NCBI GenBank assembly: GCA_015709315.1
Contig: JACCQI010000017.1
Location: forward strand, 28,804 to 63,283
Direction of reading: 5' to 3'
Origin: Desulfovibrionaceae bacterium
Lineage (GTDB): Bacteria; Desulfobacterota; Desulfovibrionia; Desulfovibrionales; Desulfovibrionaceae
Length of the DNA: 34,480 nt
Numbering within the stretch: the first letter of the stretch is position 1; every line of letters begins with the position of its first letter. Made by a program: the position numbers and the translations under genes. The notes below the pieces were generated by a model, which did no database searches, had not been told where the DNA came from, and saw only the letters and a program-made list of their open reading frames with translations. Shown one piece after another: positions 8,365 to 15,628 of the stretch.

Positions 8365-10512
8365 ATGAGCACACCAATGAAAAGAGAACGGGTCTCCGGC
8401 AAGCTCGGCAGGGTCATCTTTCCGATCCTCGACGCCCTGGGATGGGAAGGCGACAAGCGGCAATTCCTGAACGCCCTGCCCTACGACCTGAACCGCTTCG
8501 ACCTTGACGACCTGGTGAACACCATTGCCTCGCTCGGGTACGCGGTCAACAAGACATCCGGCTCTCTCAAGGAACTGGATGCGCGGATGCTGCCCTGCCT
8601 GTACCTTGACCGGGACCGCAACCCGCTCATGCTGCTCAATTTCGAAGACGGACGATTTCTCTGCTACGACAGCTGGATCAGCCAGTTCAAGAAGATCGAA
8701 CCCAATTCCGCCAAGGGCACATTCTTTTTCTTCGAAAACCTCGGGGATTCCCTGTCCAATCTGGAAAACCCGCAGCAACACTGGTTCTCCACTTTCGTCA
8801 CCCGGTTCAAGGGAAGCGGCGCGGTCGCGCTCTTCCTCTCCTTCCTGCTGACCTTCACGACGCTGCTGATGCCGTTCATCGTCCTGGGAATCTATTCCCA
8901 GATAGACACTGCCGAATCCATGACGGGATTCTGGGGAATCGGCATCGGCGTTCTGGGACTGTTGCTCATCGACCTGCTATTCAGGCTGTTCCGCCACCGA
9001 ATCGTGACCTTTCTGGGCGCAAGAATGGAATACCTGATCACCACCCAGGTCTTCAGGCGAATCCTGGACTTCAGCCCGACATCGACCGAAAACGCGCCCA
9101 TCGGATCACAAATCATACGCATGAAGGACTTTGCGTCGGTCAGGCAATTCGTGGAGGGTCCCGGCCTGATCGCCCTCCTGGAGCTTCCGTTTATCCTGAT
9201 TCTTTTTGTCGGCCTGATCCTCATGGGGGGAATGCTGGCCTACATCCCGCTGGTCGCAGCCATCCTGCTGATCATATTTTCCCTCATAACCCTGCCCTTT
9301 TCCAGAAAAGCCACCCTGAAGGCGAGCACTCACATCAGTAGGCTGCAATCCTTTCTTCTTGAATTCTTTACTGAATTTCAATCAGTCAAAATGAGCGGCC
9401 TGGCCGGAAGATGGAAACGGCAGTTCGAGACCCTTTCCGCGGACGCGGCCCTCACCTCCCTGGCGTCCGCGAACATCTCCACCGTCATTACCGGCGTTTC
9501 CCAGGGTACCGTGCAACTCGCGGGGATTCTGACCGTCGGGCTGGGCGTGATGGGCGTGCTGAACGGCCACTACAGCAGCGCGGTGCTCATCGCCGCCATG
9601 ATGCTGGTATGGAGGATAATGGCCCCGCTCGCCTCGGGCTTCTCCATCCTGTCCCAGTCCATCCACATCAGAAAATCCATCGAGCAGCTCGACCGATTCA
9701 TGGCCATTCCCCTTGAGCAGACCGTTTCGGACATGGGGGCGATCCGCCTTCGCGGTCCCATTGAATTCAAGGGGGTTTCCCTCAGGTACAAGCAGGATTA
9801 CCACCCGGCCCTCCTGGGCATCGACCTGACCATCCAACGGGGCGAGTTCGTCGTCGTCAGAGGGCATGACGGAGCCGGGAAATCCTCGCTGCTCAAGCTG
9901 ATCCTGGGCATGTACAGACCCCAGGCCGGAAGCGTGGCCATCGACAACTTCAACATCCAGCAGTTGGCGCCGGCCAGGCTCCGCCGGTCCATCGCCTACC
10001 TGCCCCAGCAGGACACGCTGTTCAGCGTCAGCATACGGAAAAACCTGAAATACTATTCACCGACCTCCAGCGACAACAATATGCGCGACGCCCTGCAACG
10101 GGTCGGGCTGTGGGACGAAGTCAAGGCGTTGCCGGACAAGCTCGACACGAAGATATCGGGCTGCAACGCCGGGGGCGAAGATGTGTCTTTCAGCCGACGG
10201 CTCTGCCTCGCCCGCACACTGCTGAACGATGCCGGGGTGGTCCTGATGGACGAACCAGCAATGGGACTTCAGTTGGAGGACGTCGAAAGGCTCCTCGATA
10301 TCCTGCATGGCTTCAAGGGACGAAAAACCGTCGTTCTCGTGGACAACAGCTCGGATTTCCTGCCGCTGGCGGACAAGGTCGTCACGCTCAACATGGGAAT
10401 GATCGTCGATGTCGAAACGCAGGGGGTGGAAAAGGACGCCGTCCCGGAAACCGCCGGGGCCGTGCATGTCGCCGCCGGCGACGCCGCAGCCCACCAATCC
10501 GGGAAGCAGTAA
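8365..10512 (+). CDS. Type I secretion ABC exporter with C39-like domain; intact Walker A/B, missing signature
   Basis: This 715-residue inner-membrane exporter belongs to the HlyB/LapB-like group. Residues 1-125 resemble the C39-like domain that binds cargo in RTX exporters, with no catalytic cysteine at the expected place. Transmembrane helices span about 150-430, and the NBD is about 465-690. Walker A GHDGAGKSS (near 500), the Q-loop (YLPQQ) and Walker B with catalytic glutamate (VVLMDEP, near 630) are all intact. The signature segment reads EDVSF just before SRRLCLAR where LSGGQ is expected, and the H-loop histidine is asparagine (LVDNSS). The defects complement those of the ABC subunit at 5301, which keeps its H-loop but lacks Walker A/B. 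A heterodimer is the natural reading. The C-terminal tail (after about 680) is alanine-rich. Confidence 0.9.
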   Translation: MSTPMKRERVSGKLGRVIFPILDALGWEGDKRQFLNALPYDLNRFDLDDLVNTIASLGYAVNKTSGSLKELDARMLPCLYLDRDRNPLMLLNFEDGRFLCYDSWISQFKKIEPNSAKGTFFFFENLGDSLSNLENPQQHWFSTFVTRFKGSGAVALFLSFLLTFTTLLMPFIVLGIYSQIDTAESMTGFWGIGIGVLGLLLIDLLFRLFRHRIVTFLGARMEYLITTQVFRRILDFSPTSTENAPIGSQIIRMKDFASVRQFVEGPGLIALLELPFILILFVGLILMGGMLAYIPLVAAILLIIFSLITLPFSRKATLKASTHISRLQSFLLEFFTEFQSVKMSGLAGRWKRQFETLSADAALTSLASANISTVITGVSQGTVQLAGILTVGLGVMGVLNGHYSSAVLIAAMMLVWRIMAPLASGFSILSQSIHIRKSIEQLDRFMAIPLEQTVSDMGAIRLRGPIEFKGVSLRYKQDYHPALLGIDLTIQRGEFVVVRGHDGAGKSSLLKLILGMYRPQAGSVAIDNFNIQQLAPARLRRSIAYLPQQDTLFSVSIRKNLKYYSPTSSDNNMRDALQRVGLWDEVKALPDKLDTKISGCNAGGEDVSFSRRLCLARTLLNDAGVVLMDEPAMGLQLEDVERLLDILHGFKGRKTVVLVDNSSDFLPLADKVVTLNMGMIVDVETQGVEKDAVPETAGAVHVAAGDAAAHQSGKQ

Positions 10513-10537
10513 CATGCCCGACGATGGGAGAATCAGC

Positions 10538-11878
10538 ATGAAAAACAACAATGAGAACACCGCGCAACAGTATCCCGGCAAGGCCCAGAACCGGCATATC
10601 GACCGATCGATCCTGCTGAAGGAGGCGGGCAGTTCGATCATGCTGAAGAGAATCGCCGCGGCCATGGCCCTCATCCTCGTCGTCTTCGTGGCCTGGGCCG
10701 CGTACCTGGAACTGGACGAGGTCGCCTTCACCACCGGCGAAATGGTGCATGAGGGCGACGAGATAAAGCTCAGGCACATGGTCGGGGGAACCGTGACGCA
10801 GATCCTGGTTCACAACAGCGCCATCGTGGAGAAGGGCCAGCCGCTGATCCGCCTTGATCCCGACGTGTCGCGCCTCGAACTGGAATCCATCGAGGGCGAG
10901 AAAATGGTCGCCGAGGCCGAAAAAATCCGCCTTGAGGCACTCATCAACGAAAAAACGCCCGACTTTTCCCCGGTCAAGGACCCCATGGTGCGCGAAACGC
11001 AGGCCAAGGTCTACGGGCACATCAAGAAGGCCCTCGAGGCCGAGCAGTTGGTCATTGAAAGCCAGATGAAACAGTTGAACAACGAGCTTTCGCTGCTGCG
11101 GCAGTCCCAAGCGAGCCTCAAGCGGACCGTCGACCTGGTGCAGGAAGAGCTGACCATCCGGCGGAAACTGGAAAGCAGGGGACTCAACTCGCGCATCACG
11201 CTTCTTCAACTGGAGAAGGAGTACAACGATGCGCTGTCCAGACTGCAACAGGTGCCGACGAACATGGCGAAGCTGGCCGAGCGCAGGGCGGAACTGGCCA
11301 CGACGCTCGCCAACCTGCGGGTAAAGGCGTCGAACAAATGGTCAAATGAATTGGCCGAGGTGAATACCCGATTGATGGCGCTGGAAAAGAAAATCAGCAT
11401 CTCCAGCAGCGGCATCGAGGGCCTGGATGTGAAGGCCCCCGTTGAAGGCATCATCCAGGACGTCAACGTCCACTCGGCCGGGGAGATCGTCCAGCCCGGC
11501 GAGGTGCTGCTCTCCCTGATACCCATTGAACGGCCGCTCGTCGCCAAGGTCAGGATAGCCTCCAAGGACATCGGTCACGTCCAGGTGGGCCAGGATGCCG
11601 TCCTGCGGATAACGACCTACGATCCGCGCCGCTACGGCGTGGCCAGGGGGAAGCTCACCAGCATCTCGCCGTCGGCCTTTGTCCCGGAGAACCGGGAACC
11701 CTACTATGAGGGGGTCATCAAGCTCGACCACAACTATATCGATTCCGGGGACAAGAAATTCCAGATTTTCTCCGGCATGACCCTGACCGCGGACATCAAG
11801 ACCGGGACAAAGACCCTTCTGGCATACCTCCTGAAGCCCATCCACCTCGCCAAGACCCTGGCCTTCAAGGAGCGGTAG
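10538..11878 (+). CDS. HlyD-family membrane-fusion (periplasmic adaptor) protein
   Basis: The adaptor would link the ABC pair to the TolC-like channel. From ATG 10538 (GGGAG at 10526-10530, 7-base spacing) it is 446 residues; ATG 10514, right after the previous stop, is the alternative. It has a short cytoplasmic N-terminus and a single membrane helix (IAAAMALILVVFVAWAAYL). A first lipoyl half follows (GGTVTQILVHNSAIVEKGQPL), then a long coiled-coil hairpin, the second lipoyl half (VKAPVEGIIQDVNVHSAGEIV), and a beta-barrel ending with the HlyD-type sequence FSGMTLTADIKTGTKTLLAYLLKPI. This C-terminal block is characteristic of type I secretion adaptors. It is the last gene of the operon; the next gene is convergent. 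Confidence 0.92.
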   Translation: MKNNNENTAQQYPGKAQNRHIDRSILLKEAGSSIMLKRIAAAMALILVVFVAWAAYLELDEVAFTTGEMVHEGDEIKLRHMVGGTVTQILVHNSAIVEKGQPLIRLDPDVSRLELESIEGEKMVAEAEKIRLEALINEKTPDFSPVKDPMVRETQAKVYGHIKKALEAEQLVIESQMKQLNNELSLLRQSQASLKRTVDLVQEELTIRRKLESRGLNSRITLLQLEKEYNDALSRLQQVPTNMAKLAERRAELATTLANLRVKASNKWSNELAEVNTRLMALEKKISISSSGIEGLDVKAPVEGIIQDVNVHSAGEIVQPGEVLLSLIPIERPLVAKVRIASKDIGHVQVGQDAVLRITTYDPRRYGVARGKLTSISPSAFVPENREPYYEGVIKLDHNYIDSGDKKFQIFSGMTLTADIKTGTKTLLAYLLKPIHLAKTLAFKER

Positions 11879-11969
11879 CAAACAGCGCGCCGTTCAGCGG
11901 CCCACACCGGGAACACCCCGCCGGAAGGCCCGGACGCGAAAGGCCCCTGCCCCTCGGGGACTCCCCATT

Positions 11970-12458
11970 CTATTTGGAAACGAACCGGAAATCCGACTTC
12001 AGGGTTTCGGCCTTGTCCGCGTTTTCGTCGAGCCAGCCGAAGCTGTCCGCCGGGACCGCATCGAATTTCGCCACATAGGGTTTGATGTCGATGAGCGGCG
12101 TGCCGTCGAGCACGTCGATGCCCCGGACCCGCAGGATGTTGTCCCGCACACTCTCCAGCCGGACCACGGACAGGCCGATCATGTTCGGACGTCTGGGCGC
12201 GCGCGTGGCGAACAGCCCCCGTTCCACGGTGTCCATGAACGGCGTCACCTTGAGCTTGTACCCGGAGTTCTTGTGAAAATGATAAAGCAGGTGGATGTGC
12301 GAAAAGCCATCCAAATCCTGCAGGCCTTCGGCGAATTCCTCGAAGACTTCGATCTCGCCGATCACGTCCCGCGCCCCGGCCGGCTGGATGGGCATGTTGT
12401 CCAATTCCTTGAACGGGGTATGGATGATTCCGATGGGAATTATGGTCGTGGTGTTCAT
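11970..12458 (-). CDS. tsaA: TrmO/TsaA-family protein (putative tRNA t6A37 N6-methyltransferase)
   Basis: This 162-residue protein is of the YaeB/TrmO/VirR beta-barrel family. In E. coli the family member uses S-adenosylmethionine to N6-methylate t6A37 of certain tRNAs. Visible family features are the opening IIPIGIIHTPF, GARDVIGEIEVFEEFAEGLQDLDGFSHIHLLYHFH, the RAPRRPNMIGLSVVRL segment and the IDVLDGTPLIDIKPYV segment. It is single-domain and lacks the C-terminal extension of the E. coli enzyme. It lies 19 bases downstream of the oxyanion-transporter ATPase on the same strand, so it is probably co-transcribed with the molybdate/tungstate uptake genes. That context leaves a different role, tied to metal-cofactor handling, open. 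Confidence 0.85.
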   Translation of the reverse strand: MNTTTIIPIGIIHTPFKELDNMPIQPAGARDVIGEIEVFEEFAEGLQDLDGFSHIHLLYHFHKNSGYKLKVTPFMDTVERGLFATRAPRRPNMIGLSVVRLESVRDNILRVRGIDVLDGTPLIDIKPYVAKFDAVPADSFGWLDENADKAETLKSDFRFVSK

Positions 12459-12477
12459 AATGGAATTCCCCCGACTG

Positions 12478-13539
12478 TCAGGTCAGCGCCACGTTGGCGG
12501 TCTTGACGCCCAGGAACATGGTGCTTTCGCGGCGCAGATTCAGCTCGTGGAAGGAGCTGGCCGTCACGACCGCGGGAATGCATACGTCCCCGGACCGAAA
12601 CCGCAAGTGGTACAGGATGCCTTCCTTGTAATAGTCTTCAAGCCGGGCTTCCCAAACATTCTGGATGGAGGAACGCACGGGGCGTTCGCTGAAGACCATG
12701 ACGTGCTCCGGGCGGAGGACCACGCGGACATGGTCGCCGCTTTCCGCCCTGTCCACGGAGTTGAGGATCAGTCCCTGGACGTCCACCCGGCAGGTGCCGT
12801 TGGCGCCGGGGAGCACGGTGCCCTCAAAGACGCTCGCACCCACGAAGTCGGCCACGAAGCCGTTGCTCGGCCTGTTGAACACGTCCCGCACCGAGGCGAG
12901 CTGTTCCAGGCGGCCGTTGCGCAGGATGGCGACCTTGTCGGCCAGCGCCCAGACATCGTCCATGTCATGGGTGATGTGCAGGACCGTGACGTCGCGCTGC
13001 CGCATGATGCGGCGCAGGAGTGCGCGCGTGGTCTGCCGGGTCTGCGGGTCGAGCGCGGACAGCGGTTCGTCCATCAGAAGCAGCCTCGGCTCGACCACCA
13101 GGGCCCGGGCCAGGGCCACGCGCTGCTGTTCCCCGCCGGACAATGTCGGCGGCTTGCGGTGCAGAACGTGGCTGATGTTGAGCGATTCGGCCATGTCCAG
13201 GATCTTGGCCTTGCGGCTTTCCTTGTCGGAATCGACCTTTTTCAGGCCGTATTCGATGTTTTTGAATACGTCCTTGTGCGGCAGCAGGGCATAGTCCTGG
13301 TAGACGATGCCGATGCGCCGCTTTTCCGGCGGATCGTCGGTGATGTCGCGCCCGTCCAGGAAGACCCGCCCCTTGGCCGGACGGTAGAAGCCGATGATGC
13401 ATTCCAGGAGAATGGTTTTGCCCGCGCCGGTCGGTCCCATGACCGTCAGGTACTCGCCGCGCTCGAATTCCAGGGAAACGCCCTTGAGCGAGAAATCGCC
13501 CAGGTCGATGTGCATGTCTTCCACGCGCAGGAAACTCAT
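12478..13539 (-). CDS. Molybdate/tungstate ABC transporter ATP-binding protein (ModC/WtpC-like)
   Basis: This cytoplasmic ATPase of 353 residues powers oxyanion import. Walker A is GPTGAGKT (about 34-41), the Q-loop follows in GIVYQDYALLPH, the signature is LSGGEQQRVALARAL, Walker B is LLLMDEPLSALD and the H-loop is HITHDMDD: a complete importer set. Residues after about 290 form the regulatory TOBE-like region (VRVVLRPEHVMVF...). Its ATG overlaps the permease stop by 4 bases (ATGA, 13536-13539), implying translational coupling. Sequence by eye does not separate ModC from WtpC or TupC. Confidence 0.9.
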   Translation of the reverse strand: MSFLRVEDMHIDLGDFSLKGVSLEFERGEYLTVMGPTGAGKTILLECIIGFYRPAKGRVFLDGRDITDDPPEKRRIGIVYQDYALLPHKDVFKNIEYGLKKVDSDKESRKAKILDMAESLNISHVLHRKPPTLSGGEQQRVALARALVVEPRLLLMDEPLSALDPQTRQTTRALLRRIMRQRDVTVLHITHDMDDVWALADKVAILRNGRLEQLASVRDVFNRPSNGFVADFVGASVFEGTVLPGANGTCRVDVQGLILNSVDRAESGDHVRVVLRPEHVMVFSERPVRSSIQNVWEARLEDYYKEGILYHLRFRSGDVCIPAVVTASSFHELNLRRESTMFLGVKTANVALT

Positions 13540-14318
13540 AGCTTGGCCTCCGACTTTTCAAAGATGAAAATGGCGATGAACGACACCGCGATGAGCAGAA
13601 TGCCGCTCGTCAGGGCCATGCCCATATTTCCGTAGGAGATATTCAGATACAGGGTGATGGGCAGGGTTTCGGTCCGCATGTAGGAGCCGCCCGCCAGGAT
13701 GAGCACCGTACCGAAGGTGCCGATGCACCGGGCAAAGGCGATGACCGTGGAGGCGAGAATGCCGCTGGCGGCCAAGGGTATGGTCACCCGCAGGAAGGTC
13801 TCGAACTGCGTATAGCCCAGGCTTTGGGACACGAACTCCAGGCGTGGGTTGATGTAGTCGAAGGTGGACTTCATTATGCGCACGGAATACGGCAGCGCAG
13901 TAAAGAATTGGGCAGCGACCACCCCTTTCTCGGTGAAGACGAAATCAAGCCCCAGAGCGCTGAACACCTTGCCCACCGGGGTCTTGCCGAACAGCAGGAG
14001 AAGGCACAGGCCCAGCACCAGCTCCGGGAAGGCAACGGGCAGGTCTATGATCGTCTTGACAACGCCTTTCCCCCAGAATTCGAGGCGGGACAGGGCGTAT
14101 CCGATGGGCAGGGCGAAGAGCATGACCAGCACCGTGGATATGAGCCCCGTAATCAGGGAAAGCCGCAGGGAAAGCCGCATCTCCTCATTCCAAATGTTGG
14201 CCATCACGTCCTCGAACGTCGGGACCATGAGCAGCGCGCCGATGGCGCAAAGCAGAAAGACGGTGATGAGAAAGGAGCAGAAAATCAACCCCGCCTTGAA
14301 CGGCGTTATTTTTCGCAC
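13536..14318 (-). CDS. Molybdate/tungstate ABC transporter permease (ModB/WtpB-like)
   Basis: This inner-membrane permease of 260 residues has about six hydrophobic segments (LIFCSFLITVFLLCAIGALL near the start). The EAA-type coupling loop (FVSQSLGYTQFETFLRVTIPLA, about 180-200) docks onto the ATPase. The start is GTG at 14318, which lies inside the last codons of the binding-protein gene (13-base overlap), so expression is coupled to it. Length and topology match ModB/WtpB. Confidence 0.88.
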   Translation of the reverse strand: MRKITPFKAGLIFCSFLITVFLLCAIGALLMVPTFEDVMANIWNEEMRLSLRLSLITGLISTVLVMLFALPIGYALSRLEFWGKGVVKTIIDLPVAFPELVLGLCLLLLFGKTPVGKVFSALGLDFVFTEKGVVAAQFFTALPYSVRIMKSTFDYINPRLEFVSQSLGYTQFETFLRVTIPLAASGILASTVIAFARCIGTFGTVLILAGGSYMRTETLPITLYLNISYGNMGMALTSGILLIAVSFIAIFIFEKSEAKL

Positions 14319-15085
14319 GGCTCAAACCCCCACTTCTCCCAAATGACTATGGCCTCCGGGGAAGCGATGTAGTCGTTGAGGGCGAGTGCCAGGGGCTTGT
14401 CCTTGGCGGAGGCGTGTACGGCGGTGGGGATGGTCTTGATCATGTTGCGCTTGTCGTCGATGCGCACGATGCCGACTTTGCCCTTGCCTTCGGCCCAGGT
14501 GCTCACATCAAGCCAGTTGATGGTCGCGTCGGCCTGTCCCAGCGCGGCATAGATGAGCAGTTGGTTGGCGGTGGGGGCGAATACCACGACATTGGGTTTG
14601 ACCTTGTCCATGAGTCCGGCCTTTTCCAGCAACTTCTTGGCGACCTTGCCGATGGCCGCGGCCTTGGGGTCGCCCAGGGCGACGCGCACGCCGGGGCGGG
14701 CCAAGTCGTCCAGGCCCTTGATCTGCGCGGAGTTGCCGCCGGGAACCACGATGACGGGCACGTGCTTGACGATGTCCTTCATGGTCGCCGCTTCGATCCA
14801 GCCGTTCTTGATGGCGTCCTTGGTGTACTTTTCCGCGCCGGGAATGAACACGTCACAGGTCTGCCCCACGCCGAGCATGCCGAAGATTTCGCCGGAACTG
14901 CCGTAGTGGACGTCGATGCTCACGCCGTGCTTTTTCTCGAAATTATGACGAATTTCCTCAAGCGGCTTCATCAATCCGGCCCCGGCAAAGAGGCTCAGAT
15001 TTTCGGCATAGGCATTGGAAGACAGGCCGACGGCGGCGAAACCCAAAAAGACAAATAGGGCAAGGCAAAAGATACGGCGAGGCAT
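14306..15085 (-). CDS. Periplasmic molybdate/tungstate-binding protein (ModA/WtpA-like)
   Basis: This solute-binding protein captures the oxyanion and delivers it to the permease. I place the start at ATG 15085 because CGGAG lies 7 bases upstream; ATG 15091 is too close to it. The 259-residue product opens with a signal peptide (PRRIFCLALFVFLGFAAVG, then SSNAYA before the mature LSLFAGAG). Oxyanion-site segments typical of the group are FAGAGLMKPLEEI, the YGSSGEIFGML loop, ADATINWLDVSTW and a C-terminal SPEAIVIWEKWGFEP. The substrate (molybdate versus tungstate) cannot be fixed by eye. Confidence 0.88.
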   Translation of the reverse strand: MPRRIFCLALFVFLGFAAVGLSSNAYAENLSLFAGAGLMKPLEEIRHNFEKKHGVSIDVHYGSSGEIFGMLGVGQTCDVFIPGAEKYTKDAIKNGWIEAATMKDIVKHVPVIVVPGGNSAQIKGLDDLARPGVRVALGDPKAAAIGKVAKKLLEKAGLMDKVKPNVVVFAPTANQLLIYAALGQADATINWLDVSTWAEGKGKVGIVRIDDKRNMIKTIPTAVHASAKDKPLALALNDYIASPEAIVIWEKWGFEPCEK

Positions 15086-15200
15086 ACTCATACTCCGGGA
15101 TGAAATAGTATCACTGTTTCGATTCCATTCCGCCCTAGAACCAGCCAATCACATCGCCACGCCGAACCCCCTCAATTGATTCACCTGTAGCTGCCGAGCG

Positions 15201-15241
15201 TTTTTTTGTAACGCACGAATTATGTTTTATCAAACATAGTT
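15201..15241 (-). promoter_or_regulatory. Promoter with overlapping inverted repeat upstream of the oxyanion transporter
   Basis: AATTATGTTT (15218-15227) and AAACATAGTT (15232-15241) form an inverted repeat around a 4-base centre, with 9 of 10 positions paired. On the minus strand TTGATA and TACAAA with a 17-base spacer overlap it and point toward the binding-protein gene, about 110 bases upstream of its ATG. A metal-oxyanion repressor (ModE or the sulfate-reducer regulator TunR) is a plausible ligand. I have not matched the arms to a known motif. Confidence 0.45.
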
Positions 15242-15628
15242 CACGTCTTGCTTAATTTCAAAGCATTTGAACTTGGTTTGGAAACGGCACTGAAACGGAC
15301 GAAAGGGGACACTCCCATATTGCCGGAAATGAATCCCCCCGGGAAGACGCCGAACCAGGCGATTCCCCTTGTTCCGCCGATTTCACGTATCTGTTCTTTT
15401 GCATATCCGCAGATTGTAATCTCAAACTGAACACTTTCGGGAGAAGTTCCCCAAATGAATGTCCCATGAAAATGTTGTCCGAACACAAAAGCTCCACAAT
15501 GGAGGGACAACGCCACATGGGACACAAGCAGCACCGGTCAACATTCCATTAACGAGCCCATGAGCAAGTCTGCGGCCAACTTGGCCCCATGTGCCGGATC
15601 GACGATTTGTTCATGAAGCCGCCCTATT
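15242..15628. other. 387-bp stretch without a supported gene
   Basis: Short frames exist on both strands, but none has a convincing start, family resemblance or codon pattern. The stretch separates the oxyanion-transporter promoter from the end of the acyl-CoA dehydratase-type gene, which points toward it. I see no clear rho-independent terminator. Confidence 0.5.

Noticed and set aside
12295-13635. A 446-codon plus-strand frame across the oxyanion-transporter ATPase
   Set aside because: The minus-strand frame has every ABC ATPase motif. The plus-strand product has no recognisable fold and is antisense coding capacity.
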